Below, piece by piece: positions 1 to 7,056 of a stretch of 12,649 bases of DNA (within the stretch, counting starts at the first letter, position 1; every line of letters starts with the position of its first letter). This DNA comes from Candidatus Woesearchaeota archaeon. Its GTDB lineage: Archaea > Nanobdellota > Nanobdellia > SCGC-AAA011-G17 > JACPNG01. A program made the translations under genes and the position numbers. The stretch lies in the NCBI GenBank assembly GCA_017609845.1, contig JAFCDD010000011.1, forward strand, positions 1 through 12,649, given 5' to 3'. The notes under the pieces were generated by a model. It was not told the DNA's origin and did no database searches. It was given only the letters and a program-made list of their open reading frames with translations.

Positions 1-1543
1 ACAAAAACTAAAAAGAGATGCTGAGGCGTATTTGGGCCATGAAGTTAAAGAAGCAGTTATTACTGTTCCAGCTTATTTTGAGGATGCTCAAAGACAGGCT
101 ACAAAAGATGCTGGAAAAATTGCGGGTTTGGAGGTAAAAAGGATAATTAATGAGCCTACAGCTGCAAGTTTAGCTTATGGATTGGATAAAAGCCACGATC
201 ACACAATTTTAGTTTTTGACTTTGGCGGTGGAACTTTTGATGTTTCTATACTGGAATTAGGGGACAATGTATTTGAAGTTAAGGCTACAAGTGGAAACAA
301 TCATCTTGGTGGAGATGATATTGATGAGATACTTATTGATTACATTGCCAAGGAGTTTAAGAAAGAGCACGGCGTTGATTTAAGAGAAGATAATGTGGCC
401 TTACAAAGATTAAAAGACGCTGCTGAAAAGGCTAAAATTGAGTTAAGTAGTGCGCAACAGACAGAGATTAATTTACCATTTATAACTGCTGATCAATCTG
501 GACCAAAGCATTTGAATATGAAATTATCCAGAGCTAAATTTGAAGAGTTAATCTCGGATATTCTAGAAAAGTTAAAAGGTCCAACCAAGCAGGCAATAAA
601 AGATGCAAAGATTGATGTTAAGGCAATAGACAGAACTATTTTGGTTGGAGGAAGCACTAGAATACCTGCAGTACAGAAACTTGTTAAAGATATCACAAAT
701 AAAGACCCAGACAAATCTGTACATCCTGATGAAGCAGTTGCCTTGGGTGCTGCAATACAGGGCGGTGTTTTAGCAGGAGATGTTAAGGATGTTTTATTGT
801 TAGATGTAACCCCATTAACTTTGGGGATTGAGACATTGGGAGGGATTAGAACTCCTTTGATTCAAAGAAATACGACAATACCAACGAAGAAAAGTCAGAT
901 CTTTTCAACTGCTGCAGATAATCAGCCAGCTGTGACCATTAATGTTCTACAAGGGGAAAGAGAAATGGCTGCTGATAACAAAAGCTTAGGACGGTTTGAA
1001 TTAACTGGAATTCCTCCTGCACCAAGAGGAGTACCACAGATTGAGGTTACATTTGATATAGATGCAAATGGAATTGTTCATGTAAGTGCCAAAGATTTAG
1101 GAACTGGCAAAGAGCAGAAGATTACAGTTACTGGTGGAAGTGGATTGAATAAAGATGAAATAGAAAAGATGCTTAATGAAGCACAGAAACATGAAGAAGA
1201 AGATAAGAAGAGAAGAGAAAGCATTGAGTTAAGGAATAATGCAGATGCTTTAGTATATTCAACAGAGAAATTAATTAAAGAACATGGGGACAAAGTAGAC
1301 AAGGATGTTAAGAAAAAGATTGAAAAAGGAATTAATGAATTAAAAGAAGCATTAAAAGGAGATAGTACAGAGGAAATTAAGAAAAAGACCGAAGAATTAC
1401 AGAAATTAGCACAGGAAATTGGTGCAAAAATGTATCAGCAAGCTGCACAGGAACAACAGAAGAAAAAAGAAGATAAAAAAGATGATGAAAAAGTTGTAGA
1501 TGCAGAAGTGGTTGAGGAGGAAAAAGAGAAAAAAGAAAAATAA
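1..1543 (+). CDS. dnaK: Molecular chaperone DnaK (Hsp70), 5'-truncated by the window edge
   Basis: ATP-dependent Hsp70 chaperone that binds exposed hydrophobic segments in cytosolic proteins, working with DnaJ and GrpE. The reading frame is open from base 2, so about 120 N-terminal residues, including the first phosphate loop, lie outside the window. The visible frame begins within the stretch preceding AVITVPAYF. Seen in order: ITVPAYFEDAQRQATKDAG, NEPTAASLAYG, the phosphate loop FDFGGGTFDVS, the adenosine motif LVGGSTRIP, the interdomain linker VLLLDVTPLTLGIET, the substrate-binding beta domain, a helical lid, and a Lys/Glu-rich tail. Sequence and tail resemble bacterial DnaK; archaeal Hsp70 is widely held to derive from bacteria by transfer, which I infer here too. 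grpE is probably upstream but not visible. A small J protein and dnaJ follow on the same strand. Confidence 0.98.
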   Translation, partial: QKLKRDAEAYLGHEVKEAVITVPAYFEDAQRQATKDAGKIAGLEVKRIINEPTAASLAYGLDKSHDHTILVFDFGGGTFDVSILELGDNVFEVKATSGNNHLGGDDIDEILIDYIAKEFKKEHGVDLREDNVALQRLKDAAEKAKIELSSAQQTEINLPFITADQSGPKHLNMKLSRAKFEELISDILEKLKGPTKQAIKDAKIDVKAIDRTILVGGSTRIPAVQKLVKDITNKDPDKSVHPDEAVALGAAIQGGVLAGDVKDVLLLDVTPLTLGIETLGGIRTPLIQRNTTIPTKKSQIFSTAADNQPAVTINVLQGEREMAADNKSLGRFELTGIPPAPRGVPQIEVTFDIDANGIVHVSAKDLGTGKEQKITVTGGSGLNKDEIEKMLNEAQKHEEEDKKRRESIELRNNADALVYSTEKLIKEHGDKVDKDVKKKIEKGINELKEALKGDSTEEIKKKTEELQKLAQEIGAKMYQQAAQEQQKKKEDKKDDEKVVDAEVVEEEKEKKEK

Positions 1544-1557
1544 TTTTTTTTCTTTTT
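1530..1557 (+). terminator. A/T inverted repeat with U-tract at the dnaK stop codon
   Basis: Eleven bases AAAAAGAAAAA at 1530-1540 are perfectly complementary to TTTTTCTTTTT at 1547-1557, around a 6-nt loop containing the TAA stop. Downstream of the stop, 1544-1557 is one T8-C-T5 tract. Archaeal RNA polymerase terminates at U-tracts, so this may end or attenuate transcription between dnaK and the J-domain genes. The hairpin is all A-U except one G-C pair, so the U-tract may matter more than the stem. Confidence 0.5.
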
Positions 1558-1565
1558 AATTCAAA

Positions 1566-1967
1566 ATGGTTAGATTAAATTATTATAAAATTTTGGGTAT
1601 CGGAAAAGGTGCAACAACCGACCAAGTTAGAAAGGCTTATTTAAAAAAGGCCCAATATTGGCATCCAGATGTTAATAAAAGAAGAGACGCAACAAGAAGG
1701 TTCCAAGATATTAGTGAGGCTTTTTTTGTTTTAGGTAATCGTAATCTAAGAGAAAAGTATGATAGGGATCTTTCAAGTGAAGTAGAGGATGAGGTTGGTT
1801 ATGATATTTTTAGGGACCCTGAATTTGACACGATTAGAAGTGAAGAGACTAGGGTTTTAGGACCAAGAAGAAATATTTTTTTAGAGCGGTGTTTAGAAGT
1901 TTATAGAAAAATATTGGAAGACGACTTTCCTCGCTCAGGTAGTATGATTGATTTATATGTGGAATAA
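1566..1967 (+). CDS. Small J-domain protein (Hsp40-like, J domain only)
   Basis: Probable Hsp70 co-chaperone of 133 aa. Residues 1-70 form a J domain that aligns without gaps to the start of the downstream DnaJ: NYYKILGI, a basic helix II, the HPD tripeptide at 33-35 needed to stimulate DnaK ATPase, then FQDISEAFFVL and KYDRDL. There is no Gly/Phe region, no CxxCxGxG zinc repeat and no DnaJ C-terminal domain. Residues 71-133 are acidic and then helical (ERCLEVYRKILEDDF) and I do not recognise them. The gene begins 22 nt after dnaK, just past a T-rich tract. Its TAA overlaps the dnaJ ATG by one base (TAATG), suggesting coupled translation. No Shine-Dalgarno sequence precedes it. The role is inferred; it may be a dedicated or regulatory J protein. 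Confidence 0.88.
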   Translation: MVRLNYYKILGIGKGATTDQVRKAYLKKAQYWHPDVNKRRDATRRFQDISEAFFVLGNRNLREKYDRDLSSEVEDEVGYDIFRDPEFDTIRSEETRVLGPRRNIFLERCLEVYRKILEDDFPRSGSMIDLYVE

Positions 1968-3079
1968 TGACAAAAAGAGATTATTATGAAATATTAGGTG
2001 TGAATAAAGATGCGACTAAAGAGGAAATTAAAAAAGCATATAAAAAATTAGCATTAAAATATCATCCAGATGTTTCTAAAGATAAAGATTCTGAAGAAAA
2101 GTTTAAGGAAATTAGTGAAGCCTATGCTGTTTTAAGTGACGATAATAAAAGAGCCCAATATGATAGGTTTGGGAATGAAGGCTTTGACCAAAGATTTAGC
2201 CAGGAAGATATTTTTAGAGGCTTTGACTTTGAGTCTATTTTAAGAGAGTTTGGGTTTGGTGGTTTTGGAAACAGCATTTTTGAGAGTTTTTTTGGAGGTA
2301 GAAGGACAAGAAAGGGAAGAGATTTACAGTATGATATTGACATAGACTTTAAAGATGCTGTTTTTGGAACAAAGAAAAAGATTAGAGTATATAAACATGT
2401 CAATTGTGAGGACTGCGACGGTACAGGAGCAAAAAATAAAGAATTGAAAACCTGTGATCATTGTGAGGGTCGCGGTCAAATAACTAGAACCCAAAGAACA
2501 CCCTTTGGAATATTTAGTCAATCTAGTATATGTAATTATTGTCATGGTAATGGAAAGGTTGCAAGAGAAAAATGCAATAAATGCAAAGGTAGTGGATTAG
2601 TTAAAAGTAGCAAGGAGATAACTGTAAAAATTCCGGCAGGAGTAAAAAGTAATTCTTATCTTAAGATTAAGGGAGAAGGGGAATTTATTAAGGATGGAAT
2701 TCCTGGTGACTTGTTTGTAGTTATAAACGTTAAGGAAGATAAGATTTTTGAAAGAAAGGATGATGATATTTATGTTACTGTTTATATAAATTTTAGTCAG
2801 GCCGCCTTAGGAGATACTATAGAGATTCCCACATTACATGGCAAGGTTAAACTTAAGATACCCAGTGGAACACAAACTAATACAGTGTTTAGGTTAAAAG
2901 GCAAAGGAGTAGAGAATATTGATGGATATGGTAAGGGAGACCAATATGTTAAAGTTGTTGTTAAAACTCCTACTAAATTAACTAAGAAACATAAAGAGTT
3001 ATTTAAGCAATTAGCTAAAGAAAGTAAAGAGGAACTAAAAGTTAAGAAAGGTTTTTTTGAAAAAGTTTTTGATCTTTAG
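1967..3079 (+). CDS. dnaJ: Chaperone protein DnaJ (type I Hsp40)
   Basis: Hsp70 co-chaperone that delivers unfolded substrates and stimulates DnaK ATP hydrolysis. At 370 aa it is full length for type I DnaJ. J domain at 1-70 with HPD at 33-35; a Gly/Phe-rich linker at about 75-115 (GFGGFGNSIFESFFGG); a zinc-binding region at about 147-210 with all four repeats intact (CEDCDGTG, CDHCEGRG, CNYCHGNG, CNKCKGSG); then two beta-sandwich substrate-binding domains and a short basic C-terminus. The ATG overlaps the preceding gene's stop by one base, so it is probably translated by re-initiation. It converges on fttA, with one base between the two stop codons, so its 3' UTR must be antisense to the fttA coding end. 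Confidence 0.98.
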   Translation: MTKRDYYEILGVNKDATKEEIKKAYKKLALKYHPDVSKDKDSEEKFKEISEAYAVLSDDNKRAQYDRFGNEGFDQRFSQEDIFRGFDFESILREFGFGGFGNSIFESFFGGRRTRKGRDLQYDIDIDFKDAVFGTKKKIRVYKHVNCEDCDGTGAKNKELKTCDHCEGRGQITRTQRTPFGIFSQSSICNYCHGNGKVAREKCNKCKGSGLVKSSKEITVKIPAGVKSNSYLKIKGEGEFIKDGIPGDLFVVINVKEDKIFERKDDDIYVTVYINFSQAALGDTIEIPTLHGKVKLKIPSGTQTNTVFRLKGKGVENIDGYGKGDQYVKVVVKTPTKLTKKHKELFKQLAKESKEELKVKKGFFEKVFDL

Positions 3080-3080
3080 A

Positions 3081-4985
3081 TTATTTAATTCTAACAATCT
3101 CTAGATTTTTTGGCGCACTAGTTTCTATTCTATATCTTTTATGCAGAGAGGAAGCTAAGTCTAAACATTTAGAGTTTTCTCCATGAACTATTATAACTTT
3201 TTTTGGTTTTGGGTCTAATCTTCCAATGTAATTCATTAATTGGTCTCTTGAAGAATGTCCAGTAAAACTATGTATGGAGTGTATCTCCATCTTAATATGT
3301 ACCATGTCTGGTTTTTCTGCAGAACCAAAGTTAATTTCTTTTGTTCCTTGTTGTACTCTTCGTCCTAGAGAACCCCCTCCTTGATAACAAGTAAAAATTA
3401 GAGTATTCTTAGGATTTTCTGCAAGATTTTTAAAATATTCAACCGATGATCCTCCCACCAACATGCCGGATGTTGCCATTATAATACATGGCTTGTTAGA
3501 ATCTATCACATCTTGTTGCTCTTTTTGGCTTCCTATTCGTTTAAAAATTTCTGATAAAAAAGGATTTTGATCTTTGTGGAATATTTTTTTTCTTACATCT
3601 GAATTAAAAAAATCAGGGTAGGTTGTGTGTATTGCCGTAATATCCCAAATCATTCCTTGAATATAAACAGGAATGTTTGGTATTCTTCCTTCTTTCACTG
3701 CTCTTTCTATTACTAACATTATTTCTTGCGATCTTCCATAACCTAGGGTTGGCAGTAGAATTTTTCCTTTTCTTTCTATTGTTTTATTGATTACATCTAT
3801 AAGATAATCTTCTGCTTCTTTTCTTGATCCTAAGATATCTTCTTTTCCACCATAAGTTGATTCTATCATTATTGTTTCTAATCTTGGAAACTTTGTATTC
3901 GCTGCTGAGAGTAAATTTGATACTTCATAGCTAAAATCCCCGCAATAAACGAAATTATGCAGTCCATTACCTATATGCATGTGAGATAGTGCAGATCCTA
4001 GACCGTGGCCTGCATCATATAATGTTAATCTTACATCCGGTGTTATGTCAGATACTTCTTCATAATCTAAACAGATTGTATGCATTACCATTGTTTTTAT
4101 GTCTGTGCTAGAATAAAGAGGATCATTTCCTTCTGATTGTGCAATTTTTATTGTGTCTAAACATAACAATGCCATTATATCTCTTGTTGGTGCAGTACAA
4201 TATGTTGGTCCTTTGTATCCCATTTTATATAAATAAGGAACCAATGCACAATGATCTATGTGGGGGTGAGAAATTATTATTGCATCTACTTCATCAATTT
4301 TGAATTCTGGAACATCTAAATATGGAAACGCTGTTGGATCTGATAATTGTTTGGCTGCGTTAATTCCACAATCCAGTAGAACTCTTGATTCCGGTGTTTG
4401 TAATAAAAAACAAGATCTTCCAACTTCTCTTCCTGCTCCAAGAACACTTAACCTTATCCATTCTTCTCTTTTCTCCCTTATCCATCCGTCATAAATCCTT
4501 TTTCCTACTTTATGTAAGAATTTTCTTCTAAAATCAGAATTTTCATACAATACATATCTTATGTTTTCTATGATTTTTGATTTTAATGCAGGAGTTCTTT
4601 TTATTAAAGGGACCCATAATGTTTTTTGTTTTATTTCTTTTAGTAGTTCCCCTTGTTTTCCTATTGCTAATCCGGGTTTTTCTGATTCTATTATTACTCT
4701 TGATCTTTGAGGATCAAATATTATATTGCTTATTTTTGCTTCTTTTGGGATTATTTTTTTTATTAGTATTTCTGCTTTTTCTTGGTCTAATGTTAATGAA
4801 GGGTCTGGTCTTAGTTCAACTCTTTTTTTAATAGAGTTAACTATTTCTTTTATAATTCCATTAGAGTTGAATAAGAAATCTTTATTTTTTGTATAAAGTA
4901 CTATGTTTGCGCCTTCAAATACACTATCTGAGATCTTTGCAGTTTTAGGTATATGTTTTAATACTTCATCTAAAATGTTTGCCAT
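3081..4985 (-). CDS. fttA: Archaeal transcription termination factor aCPSF1/FttA (KH + MBL + beta-CASP ribonuclease)
   Basis: Homologue of eukaryotic CPSF73. In archaea this family cleaves nascent RNA at U-rich sites and terminates transcription together with Spt4/5. At 634 aa it has the normal family length. Residues 1-145 are the KH-type RNA-binding region, with the GKQG loop at 109-112. The metallo-beta-lactamase core carries HPHIDH (240-245), H327 in DAGHGLGSA and D350 in CGDFSYE, which are the metal ligands. The beta-CASP part shows ESTYGG, PTLGYGRSQE, SGMLVGG, H577 in GHSSRDQL and H601 in IVHGE. All expected catalytic motifs are present, so it should be active. It lies 17 nt downstream of psmB with no promoter of its own visible. 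The psmB-aCPSF1 pairing is, to my knowledge, found in other archaea. No Shine-Dalgarno motif is seen before the ATG. Confidence 0.97.
   Translation of the reverse strand: MANILDEVLKHIPKTAKISDSVFEGANIVLYTKNKDFLFNSNGIIKEIVNSIKKRVELRPDPSLTLDQEKAEILIKKIIPKEAKISNIIFDPQRSRVIIESEKPGLAIGKQGELLKEIKQKTLWVPLIKRTPALKSKIIENIRYVLYENSDFRRKFLHKVGKRIYDGWIREKREEWIRLSVLGAGREVGRSCFLLQTPESRVLLDCGINAAKQLSDPTAFPYLDVPEFKIDEVDAIIISHPHIDHCALVPYLYKMGYKGPTYCTAPTRDIMALLCLDTIKIAQSEGNDPLYSSTDIKTMVMHTICLDYEEVSDITPDVRLTLYDAGHGLGSALSHMHIGNGLHNFVYCGDFSYEVSNLLSAANTKFPRLETIMIESTYGGKEDILGSRKEAEDYLIDVINKTIERKGKILLPTLGYGRSQEIMLVIERAVKEGRIPNIPVYIQGMIWDITAIHTTYPDFFNSDVRKKIFHKDQNPFLSEIFKRIGSQKEQQDVIDSNKPCIIMATSGMLVGGSSVEYFKNLAENPKNTLIFTCYQGGGSLGRRVQQGTKEINFGSAEKPDMVHIKMEIHSIHSFTGHSSRDQLMNYIGRLDPKPKKVIIVHGENSKCLDLASSLHKRYRIETSAPKNLEIVRIK
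3096..3111 (+). terminator. Possible terminator for dnaJ inside the fttA 3' coding end
   Basis: A weak AATC-TCTA-GATT inverted repeat runs straight into T6 at 3106-3111, 27-32 nt after the dnaJ stop. There is no intergenic space between the convergent genes, so any dnaJ terminator must lie here or further in. The stem is only four pairs and the support is mainly the T-run. Confidence 0.3.
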
Positions 4986-5002
4986 TTTTGTTGTTAGAAT
5001 AT

Positions 5003-5635
5003 TTAAACTAAAATTTTTGTGTTTATTTCTTGTTCTAAAACCCTTTTTATTCCATCTTTTGTAATGTTAATAACGTCAAAACCATTTCCAGAAGCTATGT
5101 CTCTTTGTATGGCAGCATTAAGAGATTTTACTGCTAATTTTGTTGCTTCTTTTATTGGCAAATCTTTTTTATAATCGGACTCTAGAACCCCCAAGGCAAA
5201 TTGACTCCCTGAACCGTCTGCTCTGTAATCAGTTGCCTCTATTACATCACCTGCAACTCCCACTTCATATAAACTAAATCCTTTGTTGTCTTTTCCTCCA
5301 ACTAAGAAGCCGGTTATACTCGGGATCATGCTTGGCCTTCTAATATTTGAATATACTATGTTTGCTAAAAGATTTGTTGTTTCTTTTACACTTAATTCTT
5401 TGCCTCTTCTTAAAGAAGCTAATTTTATTTGTGCCTTTATTATTTTTATTAACATTTGAACATCTGATACAGAACCGGCTATTGTAACTGCTACATTATC
5501 ACTTATTTTTATTATTTTTCTAAATTTCTTATCAACAATCATATAGCCTGCTGTTACTCTTTTATCTGCAGCAAGAACAACACCATCTTTGCATACAAGT
5601 CCTATAGTAGTTGTTCCAGTTTTCTTATGTTCCAT
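5003..5635 (-). CDS. psmB: 20S proteasome beta subunit
   Basis: Catalytic subunit of the archaeal 20S proteasome, which degrades unfolded cytosolic proteins fed in by AAA+ ATPases. The 210-aa precursor starts with a very short propeptide, MEHKKTG, cleaved before Thr8 (mature T1). In mature numbering I count T1, D17 in AADKR and K33 in KKFRK, the nucleophile and its charge-relay partners. GSGS and QRDIASG, which supply the later conserved Asp and Ser residues, are also present. The protein is therefore predicted to be active. A weak AGGA (5646-5649) lies 10 nt before the ATG, and a strong BRE/TATA element lies upstream at 5686-5702. It is the first gene of a two-gene unit with fttA. No alpha subunit is in the window. 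Confidence 0.98.
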   Translation of the reverse strand: MEHKKTGTTTIGLVCKDGVVLAADKRVTAGYMIVDKKFRKIIKISDNVAVTIAGSVSDVQMLIKIIKAQIKLASLRRGKELSVKETTNLLANIVYSNIRRPSMIPSITGFLVGGKDNKGFSLYEVGVAGDVIEATDYRADGSGSQFALGVLESDYKKDLPIKEATKLAVKSLNAAIQRDIASGNGFDVINITKDGIKRVLEQEINTKILV

Positions 5636-5660
5636 TTTTTTAGATTCCTAGAACCAGTTC

Positions 5661-5676
5661 AATTTAATATTAAATT
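5661..5676. repeat. 16-bp perfect palindrome at the predicted psmB transcription start
   Basis: AATTTAATATTAAATT equals its own reverse complement. It covers the expected psmB start site (about 5665), so a dimeric repressor bound here could block initiation. It is pure A/T, so chance occurrence in this AT-rich DNA is a real alternative. Confidence 0.35.
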
Positions 5677-5685
5677 AGATAGATT

Positions 5686-5702
5686 GTTTATAAATGTTTC
5701 GG
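5686..5702 (-). promoter_or_regulatory. BRE/TATA promoter of psmB-fttA
   Basis: Read on the minus strand, CCGAAACA (BRE, 5702-5695) is followed directly by TTTATAAAC (TATA box, 5694-5686). This is a near-ideal archaeal promoter. Transcription would start around 5665, giving a leader of about 30 nt. The core AACCGAAA-NN-TTTATA is shared with the DEAD-box helicase promoter. Confidence 0.75.
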
Positions 5703-5743
5703 TTGCGTAATCCTTGTTACTTTATGAATTGTAATTGAACCAT

Positions 5744-5774
5744 CAAAAAGATAGTTTGCAAAAACTATATTTTG
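5744..5774. repeat. Intergenic hairpin with GCAA tetraloop
   Basis: ATAGTTT (5751-5757) pairs perfectly with AAACTAT (5762-5768) around the loop GCAA, a GNRA-type tetraloop. The stem can extend past one G-A mismatch through four A-T pairs to about C5744-G5774 with one bulged A. It lies between the psmB and orphan-gene promoters, so it is either a DNA operator palindrome or part of an unrecognised RNA. On position alone an operator is simpler. Confidence 0.4.
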
Positions 5775-5783
5775 AAATCAAAA

Positions 5784-5792
5784 TTTATTTAA
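5784..5792 (+). promoter_or_regulatory. TATA box of the 125-aa orphan gene
   Basis: TTTATTTAA is preceded by an A-rich stretch (GAAATCAAAA) that could serve as BRE. The start site would be near 5810, leaving a leader of about 17 nt that holds GGTGG (5816-5820), a possible ribosome binding site 6 nt before the ATG. Confidence 0.5.
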
Positions 5793-5826
5793 GTGTATTA
5801 CTTATCTAATTTAATGGTGGTTTGTA

Positions 5827-6204
5827 ATGACTGACAGTTCACTTTCAAAATCATATAGGAAATTTGATACACGTAGAACCATGGAAGAAGATGCAAGAGA
5901 AGCATTTAGTCAGATTATTCCACATATTCAGGAACGATATCCAAGTATTAGGTTTAATACTTTGGATGACCTACAGAGGGGTGATGGTGGAGAGTACTTT
6001 ATATGTGGAGCATATGAAGGCAGGTTTTTTTTTGGAATTAAAAGAGAAAAGAGCATAGTTCTGAAATGGGAATCCTGTGATTGGGGTGAAGAAGGGTTTC
6101 AATTATTTTCTCCTATAATTCAATTCAATGATCCTTGGGGATATGAATTCACTAATTTTGAATCTTTGGATAAGTTATTAGAACGAAAGATTAAAGTTGC
6201 CTAA
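5827..6204 (+). CDS. Hypothetical protein, 125 aa
   Basis: I do not recognise this protein. It is soluble, with no signal peptide or membrane segment. Residues 15-38 look helical (EEDAREAFSQIIPHIQERYP). Residues 50-110 are rich in aromatic residues and look like beta strands (YFICGAYEGRFFFGIKREKSIVLKWE, then WGEEGFQLFSPII and FNDPWGYEFTNF). The end (FESLDKLLERKI) is helical. The order helix, sheet, helix suggests a small alpha/beta fold. The ATG is supported by GGTGG six bases upstream and a TATA box about 40 bases upstream. It stands alone between psmB and the GTPase gene with its own promoter and a T-run downstream. An out-of-frame ATG at 5814 meets a stop at once and is not used. Function unknown. 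Confidence 0.7.
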   Translation: MTDSSLSKSYRKFDTRRTMEEDAREAFSQIIPHIQERYPSIRFNTLDDLQRGDGGEYFICGAYEGRFFFGIKREKSIVLKWESCDWGEEGFQLFSPIIQFNDPWGYEFTNFESLDKLLERKIKVA

Positions 6205-6237
6205 ATAATCAGATTTCTGAAAATTGTATATAGTAGA

Positions 6238-6244
6238 TTTTTTT
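6238..6244 (+). terminator. T-run after the 125-aa gene
   Basis: Seven T residues begin 34 nt after the TAA at 6202-6204, the distance and composition expected of an archaeal U-tract terminator. No strong stem precedes it, only a small CAGA-TT-TCTG repeat near 6210-6219. The next gene's promoter follows about 40 nt later. Confidence 0.4.
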
Positions 6245-6286
6245 GGAGATACTGAAGGAATAGAGTTAATAGAAGAATAAGATAAA

Positions 6287-6296
6287 TTTAAATATA
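6287..6296 (+). promoter_or_regulatory. TATA box of the GTPase gene
   Basis: TTTAAATATA lies 21-30 nt before the ATG at 6317, so transcription would start at or next to the A of the start codon. A leaderless mRNA is predicted. No Shine-Dalgarno motif is present, consistent with this. Confidence 0.6.
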
Positions 6297-6316
6297 AAAT
6301 TCTTATTATTAGTTTT

Positions 6317-7036
6317 ATGAAAAGGTCTTATTGGAGAATTGTTGGGAAGATAATTAGTAAATCTGATATTATTCTGGAAATATTAGATGCAAGGAATTTT
6401 GAAGAGAGTAGAAATGAGGAAGTAGAGGACAAGGTAAAAAGAAGAGGGAAAAAATTGATATTAGTTGCTAATAAAGTTGATTTAATTAGTAAAAAAGAAC
6501 AGAAAAAATTAAAAAATTGTGTTTATGTTTCTACCAAGGAAAGAAAGGGTATTGGAATATTAAGACAGAAAATATTATCATTGGCCCCCAGACATAAAGT
6601 TGTTGTTGGTGTTGTTGGATATCCAAATACTGGCAAGAGTTCTGTTATAAATTCTTTGGCTGGAAGGCATAAAGCTAAGACCAGTCCTAAAAGCGGATTT
6701 ACTAGGGGTTATCAGTATATCAGAATTGGAAGGATATTGTTGATAGATACTCCCGGTGTTTTTTCTTTTGGAGAAAAGGATGATGTGAAGTTGGCTTTGA
6801 TTGGAAGTAAGGATCAAACAAGATTAAAAGATCCTGAGTTTGTTGCTTTGAAATTAATTAAGGTACTTAAAGGAAAAGTTGAGGAATTTTATAAGATAAA
6901 AGACGAGAAAAGTTATGAGAAGAAGTTGGTATTAATTGCTTTAAAATTAAGAAAGTTGAAGAAAGGTAATGAACCAAATACTATTGAAACAGCTAAAATA
7001 ATTATAAAAGATTGGCAGAAAGGGAAAATAAGATGA
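6317..7036 (+). CDS. Circularly permuted GTPase (YlqF/RbgA-type, MMR_HSR1)
   Basis: Cytosolic GTPase, 239 aa, probably acting in ribosome assembly. The G motifs occur in permuted order: G4 NKVD at 52-55, a G5-like STK at 72-74, then the G1 P-loop GYPNTGKS at 101-108, a G2 threonine in SGFTRG (T129), and G3 DTPG at 144-147. DARNFEESRN at 24-33 is the typical lead-in of this family. Residues 160-239 form a Lys-rich helical C-terminal domain, as in RbgA-type proteins, where it contacts the large ribosomal subunit. It is slightly shorter than bacterial RbgA. Substrate is inferred from family; archaeal members are little studied. It has its own leaderless-type promoter and converges on sepF, 20 bases away. 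Confidence 0.92.
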   Translation: MKRSYWRIVGKIISKSDIILEILDARNFEESRNEEVEDKVKRRGKKLILVANKVDLISKKEQKKLKNCVYVSTKERKGIGILRQKILSLAPRHKVVVGVVGYPNTGKSSVINSLAGRHKAKTSPKSGFTRGYQYIRIGRILLIDTPGVFSFGEKDDVKLALIGSKDQTRLKDPEFVALKLIKVLKGKVEEFYKIKDEKSYEKKLVLIALKLRKLKKGNEPNTIETAKIIIKDWQKGKIR

Positions 7037-7056
7037 AATTATTTGAATCAAAAGAG

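Noticed and set aside
32..40. TTG at 32 as the start of DnaK
   Set aside because: The frame is open back to base 2 and the upstream codons match DnaK (AEAYLGHEV), so this is an internal leucine of a gene cut by the window edge.
4577..4831. Plus-strand frame encoding a Leu/Phe-rich, membrane-like peptide opposite fttA
   Set aside because: It is the complement of the conserved KH region of fttA; the hydrophobic look comes from Lys/Glu/Ile codons read in antisense.
5000..5008. TATA-like GTTTAAATA before fttA as a separate promoter
   Set aside because: It overlaps the psmB stop codon and is too close to the ATG; transcription would start inside the fttA coding region. Co-transcription with psmB is simpler.
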